DNA from: Telopea speciosissima
Lineage: Eukaryota > Streptophyta > Magnoliopsida > Proteales > Proteaceae
Reading direction: 5' to 3'
Length of the DNA stretch: 64,000 nt
Assembly (NCBI RefSeq): GCF_018873765.1
Contig: NC_057919.1
Coordinates: 70,054,984-70,118,983 of the forward strand
The translations under genes were made by a program, and so were the position numbers. Under the pieces are notes generated by a model, which had not been told where the DNA came from, ran no database searches, and saw only the letters and a list, made by a program, of their open reading frames with translations. Of this stretch, positions 24,101 to 33,571 are shown piece after piece (position 1 is the first letter of the stretch; each line of letters opens with the position of its first letter).

Positions 24101-27100
24101 TATCTCGACCTACTCAAGAAGAAACTACTGTCGTTTCTTCTTGGACACTATGACGTGACATTCTTATGTCAGCAAGCACATCATAGTTCATGTTAGTAGA
24201 CAGTCACAGACTCACGATATTGTATTGTTGGGACATGGAAGACTAGGGTGTCTATGACATATGTATTGTTCACTGTACTTGGGTGTCTGTGCATTGTTGA
24301 CTGTACTTTGTAGTTTCTACTTTAAGTCTTTAATTATTTCTTATATAATTACTCAATATTATGTGTGTTCATCTATTATTGCATAATTTACTGGTTTTAC
24401 TAGCCAATTATGTCTCATAGCACTCAATCAATGTGTAAAATAAGCAATATTACATAAGGGTTCAAAATTTATTGCCAACCAAGAGTGAAATCCAAAACAC
24501 AAAATTTGGGTTTTTTTTTTTTTTTTAAAACAATTTGAAGATTTAAATATGTTTATTAAGCCTAAAACAAGCTTCCTTTCTAGTTTCGGAGCCAACTATG
24601 GCCATTTTCCCACTGAAACCCAAAAAAAATGTACTATCTCACCGAGATCTCGGTTGTCTTGACCTGGTTGAGACACCGAATCGAGACAAGTTTTTGAACC
24701 TTGCATAGAAGTTATCTTGTAAAATATAAAACAAAGGAATAAAAATAAAAAATTTGAATAAAAGCCCCCTTTGTATACATAGTAAAATAGAACTCGTTAT
24801 AGGAGAGGAATATTGTGTCTGGTAAATAATGCATACTTTATTTGGCATTTACGGTTCATGTTTGTTACCATTAAGACATATGGTCCAAAATAATACTACA
24901 TGATTTGATTGCTATAGTGTAGTAAAGCTTAAAAAAAATTCCCAACATGAATTCTGGTTTCACAAGTGAAAATACAAAATATTTGGGAGTAGGGATGACA
25001 ATTTTCTTTTTGTTCTATTTCTACCTTCTCCACTGCCTTTCACAAAGCTTTGTGTCCTCAAGTTGCATAAATTTTCTTATACTTTTCAATTTAATATATT
25101 TCTCTTTGCTAATAAAACTACAAATAAAAGGCTGGATGGATGCAGATTAAATTAGTACCGAGAATAAAAAAGGATAATCATGAATTTCTGTTAAAAAAAC
25201 AAAAATGCTCCTGCAAACCAGCTTTCTGGGGCTTGAGTGAGCTTCCAAAAGAGGGAGCTCACTCCAGCCATTTCTTTGACCCCTGGGGACTTGGCACCTT
25301 TTCAGGTGTGTTGTTTGTGGGTTCTGCTCTCCTTAATCCCAAGATTGCAAACTCCCCGTCTTTCTTTTCCCGTTTTGCTCCTTTTCAATTTTCTTACAGA
25401 AATAAAAGGAGATGAACACTGAAGCTTTTTCTTTTAATTATGCAGAAAGAATTGCAATGCTCTAAACTGAATCCCATGAACTAATAGCCTAAAGTTTCTC
25501 ATTTCGCCATTACTATTTCTCACTGAGAATAGGCTAACAAAAATAATTTTCAACTAATCTCTATTCCTGATATACTGCTGACATATATGAAGGCAATAAC
25601 ACATGAAAGCAACCAATCAAGGGGAAACCTGAACATTGACAGGGTGAAGTCAAACGAACATTGCTCGCACATACACCAAGGTTCCCTGGATGTGCCACAT
25701 ATATACAAACAATAGAAAGACTCCCTGCTAGTATAGAACATAGCAAGGTTCAAGAACTCGGTTTCGATACTGGTTTCAGCCAGCCAAAAAAACCGAGTTC
25801 GGCCGAGATCTCGGCGAGTTGGTGCATTTTTTTTTTTAACTCAAAGGCTGATTTCGGAGGGTTTTAAACCTAGTTTGGGCCAGAAACTTAGTACTTAGCT
25901 TATTTTAGGCAATTTAAACACAATGGCACTATCAAATTTAGCAAAAACAAAGTTCAAATAGGAGTTTGACTTAGTGGGACACCAGGACAGACACTTATTT
26001 ATGAATAATATCTTAAGTAAATGCTAAACCAGTACAAACACTTATTTATGCTATTGCATTTACTTCAATGATATTAGGCATAAATAAATGCATGTCCTAG
26101 TTTCTGGCATAAGTAAGTGTCTGTTCTGCTTTCTGACATAAATAAGTGTCTGTATACCAAGGTTTGCATAAATAAGTGTCTGTATAGCAAGGTTTCCCAC
26201 CAAGATGACCGAGACCACCGAGATCCTGCCGAGACACTATAATTTTCATTTCGCCTTCAATCGCGTCTCGGTTTTTGAAAAAACCGAGTTATTACCAAGA
26301 TCTCGGTGAGTTCTTGAATTATGGAACATAGAATGCTCTCTGATGTCAAAGACATAAAAACTGTGCAGAAGCATTTAAAAGGTAAAACAGTAACAGAATT
26401 TCTGAAAATGAGCATATTAGTAGAATACCTTTTGATAAACCCCATCACCACGAGAAACAGGCAAAACTTTTACACATTGGAAGAATGCAGAAGTCACAGG
26501 ATTTTTAAAGCATCGATCAGTTGCACAGAGTGTCCATCTCAATCTGTGAGCATCCAACATAAAACTTGGTGGTAACAGAGAGGCAATGACAAGTGGATCA
26601 TCCATGGACGCCACATGATTGCTTACCTGCGGGATGTATAAGCAATTTTATGAGCAGCAAATAATGGGGATGCATAAGCCTTTTGAAATAGCTAACAGAT
26701 TTAAAGAAATGGCTTAAGGCCATATTGTTTGATACACCTGACTGAAGACAGACGTATGGGAGGCTTGTAAGACAATAATGCACCTTATCATCAATCTTCT
26801 TCCAAAAAAATTAAAAAGAGAATGCAGCATAGGATCCACTAGCTGATTAACTCCCTCATCTACCTTATAGTAAAGATATGACATTTCAGCTAGACATGGA
26901 CTGTTGAATATGTTCATCATAGGTTAAAGGTAGAGAACAAAGGGGAAATGATAGAATATAATGACCCATGTAGGAATAATAATTCAGAGGAAGTAGAAAT
27001 ATAATAAATATAAATTGAAAGTTAGTATCAGATGAAGTTCCAAGTGTGTGCCTCATGCCAGGAAATGTTACACTTACACCCTCATTGTCTTGAACAATTT

Positions 27101-27938
27101 GCAACCAACTGATCTTTATAAGAGGATAAATAGAATAGAGCATACCGTTATCAGGGGTTTCCCTTCAGGTCTCTGCTGTAATGCCTGATGTAGCTTTTCT
27201 CCACCATAGATCTGCAGCACCAACAAAAATAATCAGTCCAGACTTACCCCGGGCTTAGTCCTAGTTACTCTTCGGAACGGAGTGGAAGAAGGGAGGAGAT
27301 TCTTGAACGAGGAAAAGGATCTTCCATTGAAGCAGGAATAAACACACAAATACCTGTATGTGGTTAAACCCATGCATAAACACATGACAAACATTTCCAA
27401 TAACTGGAACTGCCAAAGCTTGTAGCATGCGAAGGATGACTGAATCTTCAACTGCATCAATATCTCTATACACTGCAGTCGTATGAAACCCACAAAGTCT
27501 GAGAAAATTATAAGTTGCAAACTATAATCTCACACTTTACAAGGTCTGAAAAAATTATGTGATTTTTCATTTGTATTCTTATCAAGTTCAATCATGTAGC
27601 CTTTTTTGAGAGTAAAAGATTAAAGATGAAGCAACGCACCCTATATCACATTCATATTCCTCACATATCAATACGTTGTTCAGGGACTGAGCAAAGAAAA
27701 AAAAACAAACGTTACCTCGCTTCCGGTAAAATGCTGAAGAAGCAGGCAATGAATCTCTGCGAAGATTTCGGAGGCGAGTGACCCATCGTTGCAGCGACGA
27801 TGATAAAAAACCATCTGAGAACCCACTCTTACGTCGTTCCCTATCAACGGCGACGCGAAAACGATCCCTAATGCGAAGCTGCAATGCTCGAGCCCTGTTC
27901 TTCCACAAATCTCCCCGATCAACCCAGTCCTCCGCCAT
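15189..27938 (-). CDS. Tafazzin-like phospholipid/glycerol acyltransferase, seven exons
   Basis: Minus-strand exons are 27716-27938, 27354-27472, 27146-27211, 26429-26626, 22936-23054, 17903-18008 and 15189-15761, all GT-AG and in phase, giving 467 residues and a TAA stop. The start MAEDWVDRGDLWKNRARALQ is followed by an arginine-rich stretch. Exon 4 begins with VSNHVASMDD, the HX4D catalytic motif of the PlsC/tafazzin family, and ends with VLPVSRGDGVYQK. Exon 5 holds the second signature, HIFPEGSRSRDGG. Exon 6 has PFVHTGMQDIMPIG. Order and spacing match the plant family represented by Arabidopsis At3g05510, expected to remodel lysophospholipids (monolysocardiolipin or related) at a membrane. 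Substrate is inferred from family only. The introns hold many transposons, but all splice sites and the catalytic histidine and aspartate are intact. Confidence 0.94.
16377..16545 (-). mobile_element. Au-type SINE with an 18-bp target duplication
   Basis: Read on the minus strand, it starts with a tRNA-like promoter: box A near TTGGTGCAAAGGTAAG and box B GGGTTCAGATC. It then continues into the conserved Au SINE body (GTACATTATGATCCTCCCC, then GTGCACTGGGTACAC). A perfect 18-bp duplication flanks it (TGATCACTGATCATCACA at 16359-16376 and 16546-16563), showing recent insertion by target-primed reverse transcription. Confidence 0.88.
16578..16703. mobile_element. hAT-like MITE, CATAGTTGTCAAGG family
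   Basis: The ends CATAGTTGCCATGG and CCTTGACAACTATG are inverted. The flanks GTGTAAAT (16570-16577) and GTGCAAAT (16704-16711) match at seven of eight bases. The 126-bp interior has repeated AGGTG and CCTAGGCG-like words. Confidence 0.82.
18363..18815 (-). mobile_element. 5'-truncated RTE-type LINE with target duplication
   Basis: On the minus strand it encodes the last part of an RTE reverse transcriptase (LQECRLRWFGHVQRKP, then GAKRARGRPKMT near 18640-18790). This is followed by the 3' UTR and the usual end, AGTTGGGATAAGGCTGAG with a GTT tail. The 12-bp flanks CTGATACAGCAA (18351-18362 and 18816-18827) are identical, so truncation happened on insertion. Confidence 0.88.
18902..19777 (+). 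repeat. Left LTR
   Basis: The left copy of the repeat pair is about 876 bp. It contains TTATAAATAAGGGTAAGG near 19445 as a possible TATA region, followed by a leader with CCTGTACCTGTGAG. It differs from the right LTR by scattered substitutions and small indels, so insertion is not very recent. Confidence 0.68.
19891..21108 (+). repeat. Right LTR, interrupted by a LINE fragment
   Basis: The right copy is homologous to 18902-19777, with the RTE fragment 19971-20263 and its duplicated flank inserted near its start. Removing that insertion and one flank leaves about 907 bp, close to the left LTR length. Confidence 0.65.
19971..20263 (+). mobile_element. RTE LINE 3' fragment inside an LTR
   Basis: It begins with the last codons of the RTE frame (TTGGAGGGCAAGGATCCATG), runs through a pyrimidine-rich 3' UTR and ends GTTGGGATAAGGCTGAGG plus a GTT tail. 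The flanks TATTTAATTCCAATTTCC (19953-19970) and TATTTAAATCCAATTTCC (20264-20281) match at 17 of 18 bases. Confidence 0.82.
21488..22432. mobile_element. hAT-like MITE, CATAGTTGTCAAGG family, split by another MITE
   Basis: The ends CATAGTTGTC and GACAACTATG are inverted, with a perfect 8-bp duplication GTCTAAAT (21480-21487 and 22433-22440). The interior is interrupted at 21574 by a different hAT-like element. The original element would be about 126 bp, the same as the copy at 16578. Confidence 0.88.
21574..22384. mobile_element. hAT-like MITE with CGAGATCTCG repeats, nested
   Basis: The ends CATAGTCCGAAATCT and AGATTTCGGACTATG are inverted repeats. They are flanked by a perfect 8-bp duplication, CAGGACCC at 21566-21573 and 22385-22392. 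Subterminal regions carry many copies of GAGATCTCG-type palindromes. The ends resemble those of the 5.3-kb hAT element (CATAGTTC), suggesting it is a non-autonomous relative. Confidence 0.88.
23962..24703. mobile_element. hAT-like MITE with CGAGATCTCG repeats
   Basis: The ends CATGGTTCAAAAACT and AGTTTTTGAACCTTG are inverted with small differences. The 8-bp duplication CATAGAAG is perfect (23954-23961 and 24704-24711). The ends carry repeated GAGATCTCG words and the middle is AT-rich without coding. It lies in intron 4 of the acyltransferase gene. Confidence 0.86.
25744..26323. mobile_element. hAT-like MITE with CGAGATCTCG repeats
   Basis: The ends CAAGGTTCAAGAACTC and GAGTTCTTGAATTATG are inverted. 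The duplication GAACATAG is perfect (25736-25743 and 26324-26331). The middle contains several copies of a CATAAATAAGTGTCTG-like direct repeat near 26040-26185. It is in the same intron as 23962-24703. Confidence 0.84.
26040..26190. repeat. Short direct repeats inside the MITE at 25744
   Basis: Words of the form CATAAATAAGTGTCTGT recur at least three times between about 26105 and 26185. Partial copies lie near 25985 and 26040. They look like local expansions within the element. Confidence 0.55.
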
Positions 27939-28146
27939 AGAATCGAGCTACTAGAAATCTCTCCAAAGTGGATGATCGGAAGTTAATAAAATAGTTGGAA
28001 TAGAGATTTTGTTTTGAAAATGATAAAAAGGTATATATACTAGTGAAATGGAAAAGGATCTAGTGAGTTTTTTCAGGGTTAGCAGATAAAGGTAGAACGA
28101 TTTTTCCGGATAGTTTGGAGAGTGAGAAGAGAGAGAGAGAGAGAGG
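27939..28146 (-). promoter_or_regulatory. Proximal promoter of the acyltransferase gene with a pyrimidine patch
   Basis: This lies upstream of the ATG at 27938. On the gene strand, a CT repeat (complement of the GA run 28129-28146) lies about 200 bp before the start codon. Such Y-patches and CT-rich leaders are common near plant transcription starts. No TATA box is called. Confidence 0.35.
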
Positions 28147-30174
28147 GTTTGGCCTATGTAAAGGATTTTCCACGCTTCGCGCTGAGAAACTGGAATGTGT
28201 ATCAGAGAGTGGGGACTGCGCCTGTCAAAGTATAAGATGTGCAAGGTGCTCATAGGCCGCCCCTCATCGGGACCTTTACACGTCGGCACCAAGTGCCATA
28301 ATGGACCCACCGACCGCAAGATATTATCTAAACACCAAAAATTATAGACGGTTAAGTACCGTCTATAAGCGACCCTGCGTCCCTAACTACGCGCATTTCA
28401 TGGTACACACACACCTGGTCGATCAATTTCCGGGCAGGTTCTCGTATGGCTCCCGTTTGGCTGCAGGCAAGGCATTGATTGAGTAATTGGTATCAGTCTG
28501 CCACTCGGCCCACCCCGTATCGGTATATTTGTACAGATAAAGGTGAAAAGGTAAAGAAATAATTTTTAAGGAAAAACAAGGGTAAATGAGTAAATCCATC
28601 TGGACCAATACCGATCCTTAACTGCAAAAGGGGGAAAACAAAAAATTTCAATTTTAGTGTTTGATAGTAAAAAAAGAAGTGAAATATATTTGGGAATAGA
28701 CTGGGCATACCACCCGCATAAGCTAACGCCCGTCATGTCTATCTCTCTCTTCCTCCATTCGAAATAACCTTCATGCCTCTCTTGTATGATGCATTGATGC
28801 CTCGTCCCTACAGCCCCATTGGTGATGTCACCCATTAGCTTTTAATGCACACGGACGGTGTGCCTATCCCTCTTGTAGGAAATACAAATATTTCCATTCA
28901 TTTCTTTGTTTTTTTCCATTTTTCTTACAATCAAATGGAGCCTTATTATAGAAAAAAAAGTTCTCTCTCTCTCTCTCTCTCTCGTGAAATGATTTCTATA
29001 AAATTGTAGTGCAAGAGATCATTGTCTGGGCCTCTAGAGCCCGCACACATGTGATGGCCAATGAGAATGTGTGTGCAAGCATCGACCTCGACGGGATTTT
29101 TCTCATTCTCATGGAGACAGGGTGGTATTGTGTTTACGCGACCAGATAGAGTTCTTTTAGGGTTTTAACTTTACAGACAAAGTTTGAAGTCCTAGATTTG
29201 GTGAGGAAGCCTACATCATCTCTTTTAGGGATAATTTTGGGATTTAAACACTCCCTTTCATTACGTCTATCTACATTTAATTAGGCATGCAATCGAAGGT
29301 TAATTATCCAATACAACTAAGCATCTCATTTCAATGCTAACTCCTAGTCTCCTACCACTGTACTAATAATTCCCAACCCAATCACTTAGAAAAACATCTG
29401 ACTTACATGGGGACCCAACACCTCCAAGAAGTCCATGGCACCGAAAATGTATTAGGGCTCAAGTGATTCACCCAATCGACTTCTCTTTTCTTTCTTGTGT
29501 CCCATGCTGAAAAATCTGTTTTGTAACCAGCTTCCAACTTACAAATTCTTTCTAAAATCCAAAGTGGATACAAACTGCATTATTTCATAGCGACTCTACT
29601 TAATTGTAAGAAAAAAGAAAGCAAGGAAAAATGAAATTAATTTGAAGAAGGAAAAAGAAAACTTTCGTAATCAAACTTATTTTTAAAATTTAATTTTGAT
29701 TTAATTTAATTTTTTAAATTCAATGGATTTAATTCTAAAATAAAATAAAGATTAATAACCAAAATTGAAATGTTATGAAATTATTTACATGATTATTATC
29801 AGAATGATTACAAAAGTTTCATTTTAATTTTCCCTAAACATCACTTCCTTTTCAATAGGTGACAACCATCATGGTTGATTGAACCTCCAAATGTTCTAAT
29901 TCCCTTCGTTATAGAGGTATTTTAATATATCAATTAATGAGACTGTCTACATGATACCTCTATAGTTTGTAAGTGATTATTCTCTTGATTTCCTTTAATC
30001 TTATTCCTAAAAATTGTTAAATCAGGGTTAAAAAAAGATTGAAAAAATATTTGACAGTGATTTATTAATTGTCATTATTTCAGGACAAAAGGTTTCATGA
30101 ACAGCGGTGCATGATTCACACTTGTACTTGAAACCCAATAGGGATAAAGATTCTTTATATATACCAAAACCCAC
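28147..30174. other. Intergenic DNA, no gene seen
   Basis: It holds a CT microsatellite at about 28961-28983 and a GATCGG-type repetitive patch near 28480-28640 that resembles the MITE at 37446. No coding frame with family motifs was found. Confidence 0.4.
28961..28983. repeat. CT microsatellite
   Basis: About eleven consecutive CT units. Confidence 0.9.
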
Positions 30175-30182
30175 CTCCCACC

Positions 30183-30432
30183 CAGGGATGTAAATGAATA
30201 GTTGAAATCCATTTTCGTATTCGTGTCTGTATCCGAATCCGTACGAAGGCTAAACGGATACGGATATTGATAAGGTATAGCTATCCAAAATGCTATATTT
30301 ACATGTAAATGGATAAAATATCCAATCCGTATTTGTGCCCGTATCCATTTAGCACTATCCGAATCCGTCTAAAAACTAATCGGATGCGAATATAGCACTA
30401 TCCGAGCCGAATCCGATCCGTTTGCATCCCTA
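30183..30432. mobile_element. hAT-like MITE, TAGGGGTGTCAA family
   Basis: The ends CAGGGATGTAAATG and GTTTGCATCCCTA are inverted. The 8-bp duplication CTCCCACC is perfect (30175-30182 and 30433-30440). The interior carries the same CGTATCCG-type words as the element at 5053, so these are close relatives. Confidence 0.88.
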
Positions 30433-31006
30433 CTCCCACCCTCTTTTATTTTCGAAGCTTCCAAATACCAAAAACGATCAAATTGAACTCCCTCTATTTC
30501 ATTATCAAAAGTTATTGTCTTGCACATTTTTTCAATTGTCAATGTGAAATGATAGGATTTACCATTATTGAAAAAGAAAACATGTCATACTAACAAAGAA
30601 AAGAAGAAGGTTACAAATTATTTGACACCATAAGAGGTGTCAATAAGAAAATCCCTTTAAATAAGTTGAACGATCATGAGTAAAGGATGGAAACATAACC
30701 CTTGCAAACCTTCGTTAATATTGTCATCTTGGTTTATGTCACTTTTTTAGTTAAAATTTTTTAACAATGACCTATCTATACCATTTCAAAGATATCCCAT
30801 GGTTAGATTTGCCACATTACCTTTCCATGTGACACAACAAGCGTGCACATCATTTGTACAACAACTTGCAGACTAAACACATGGCTTTGAGCCACTCAAT
30901 ACTGAGTTAAACCAACTTAGATGCTGTACTGCAATACCATTATCCGGCACATAAAATGATCCTTTGGCTCCCACCTAACTTTCAAAGAGTGGACTAGACA
31001 TTCTCT

Positions 31007-31254
31007 GGATTATTATCCTTTCCAATTCCCTATAGTTCGGCAGTGCGGCAGTACTAATGTGGATGTCCAACACATGGCAGTTTGGACATCCAACGGTCTG
31101 AGCTCAACATAGTCAATGAGCTCGAACCGTTGGATGTCTGAGCTGAGCTCAACATAGTCAATGAGCTCGAACCGTTGGATGTCTGAGCTGCCACGTGTCG
31201 GACATCCACACTTGCACTGCTGAGCTATAGGGAATTGGAGAGGATAATTTTCCA
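31007..31254. mobile_element. Mutator-type MITE with an internal tandem duplication
   Basis: The arms are inverted copies including TATCCTTTCCAATTCCCTAT and GCAGTGC. The 9-bp duplication ACATTCTCT is perfect (30998-31006 and 31255-31263). Inside, a unit of about 45 bp starting GAGCTCAACATAGTCAATGA is present twice in tandem near 31099-31188. Confidence 0.78.
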
Positions 31255-31263
31255 ACATTCTCT

Positions 31264-33571
31264 TGATTCCTCTGAGTTCTACTCACCAATGGATGGTAAA
31301 GATCTGGACACCTGGTTGTTAAAACTCTTTTTACAAATATAAAGCTGAGGCCCAATTCTTTTAAGCTCACAACAATATAAGTTTGCTTTTGACATGAATT
31401 CATCATTGGATTCTTTAGGCTTCAGGGGCAGCATCCTCTTTTTTACAGTAGAATATCATCCAAAAGGGGGAAAAGAAGAAAAACTAGTTCAGTAAATTTG
31501 TGATGAATGCATAAAAAAAATTTGAAAATCACAAGGCATCTACAGATAGTGGGAAATTTCCCACGAGGTAATGTTTCATTGAAGCATCTCTACTTTAATT
31601 TCCTTTCATCTGCTCTACAAGCCAACCTCAACAGTTGAGAACAACCATTATCAAGGGAGATGAATGTGAATAATTCAGGATCCTAAAGTTTCTGCAAAGT
31701 GCAAACAGTGGAGGTTTTCCAAGAAGTAGTGCTTCATTTCAACCATCTTTCTTATCACTTGGATTCTTCTGCAATTCAAGCCAAAACCATAAATATCCAT
31801 GTATGAGTACTAAATGAAGATTTAAAAAGCAAAAAAAAAAAAAAAAAGATATTTGTTTTGATGAATAACAAACAAGTTGTAAGTATAGTATGGAAAAGGG
31901 GGGGGGGGGGAAAGGAGAAACAACCAGCTGCTAATGCTCTCTCTTACTCCATCCCAAAAAGACAGCCCTTATTCCCAGTTTTGGTCATCCCAAGTTCTTT
32001 GTCGACATTTTAAATCAAGTACTGAGTTTTTGTGAAGTTTACTAATGTGCCCCATTGCATTGATTACCACATTCATTTATTGCCCAATTTGTAAAGAGTT
32101 TAAACAAGTAATAGGAGAGAGACATTGAGAAATGAGAGTTTTGACTGCTCTAACCACTACTTAAACTTCGGACTTTTTCAAAGTGGATAGTAATTGCAGG
32201 ATGGAGGGAGTAATCAGCCACAAAAAGGTTCTTTCCACATCCATATAGATGCAAGACACATAATAACAATACAAGCATCCCTACATACACATGCTAGATT
32301 AAGGCGTACAAAATTCATCATCAATTGACAACTATTTATTCAAACATTCATTATAATAAATGAGATGAATCATATGAGAGACTAGCCAAATTCCAGTTAA
32401 CACCAATGTTTCTCCCCAGATATACTGCAACTAACTCAACTAGAAAGGCCAATTGAAAATTTTTCTTCCCTTATGAAAGAAACTTATCCAAGAATTGAGT
32501 GTTTTCACAGAATGCAACTTAAGAACAAAGTATTAACTCAGAGAATAATCTCCTGATCTTGACAACAATTCTGCTGTTTTGTAATTGTTGACAAAACAAG
32601 GTAATCAACATTCCAATTGGTGTATTCCCTTTATATAGGTGAGATGGCAGCATTTATGCAATGTGAAATTTGATAATGGTTAATATAGTTATTCTGTTAG
32701 ACAGTTGTAGAAAAACACATGGCTATTTACGTGGTAATTAGAGTGGACTCCAGAAAGGTCACTCTCCTTCAATTTTCAAAAAGTCTCGTTGGAATTTAAC
32801 AAGTTTATATTTGAAGGATTGGAGTTTGAGGAAGAGTTGCTTACAATCTTTTTATCTCTCTCTTTGGGTAAAACACCACCTCTACATTAAGAAACTACTA
32901 TTCACATAAATAACTAATGGAAGTACTTTCACACAAGCAGATAATAAAAAAACATCAGGAAAAAAATAGGTAGCTTATTATGGACATTAAGGTTCCTAGA
33001 GAAACATTTTCACGCATCCACACATAAACACAAACAGTAATGATAAATAAATAGTGACAAAAAGTATCACAAAACAGCCATTCAGCCAGGGTAGGCTATA
33101 CGGGCAGTTGTAATTTAGCCACGTGGAGGATCCCTGTAGCCAATCCGAACTGTTGGTTTGATGGATCACCTTCTTGATTGGTCAGATATCAAGTTTTATA
33201 GTACAACTCAACCATATGGCCCACTTTGTATTAGACTTTCCCCATGTATTTTAAACTGCTGAACTGTTATGCTTCTTGTCATTCCTATTTTTACTTTTTA
33301 GCCAAGCTTTGAACATATTTTTTGCCGCATGTAAAACTTCATTTAGACTGAAAATTTACAAATGGATCAGGATTGGTGCACCCTACCTGAGGCTAAAATT
33401 TGAGCACCAAATATTTTGTCACATGAGAGTTGTAACCTGCCCCGGCTGAACAGGTAATCAGCTACCCTCTTCCCATGAAATATAATAAATCAGAGAATAC
33501 ATTTTATCATGATTCTTAGTATGCATGGCTAATAAACTTTTATAACGAAAAATGTTTACCTTAAAACGGGT
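31264..33571. other. Intergenic DNA with no gene seen
   Basis: It contains a poly-A run near 31832-31847 and a G run near 31900-31910. The last part should be the 3' UTR of the gene ending at 33572. Open frames are short and unconvincing. Confidence 0.4.
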
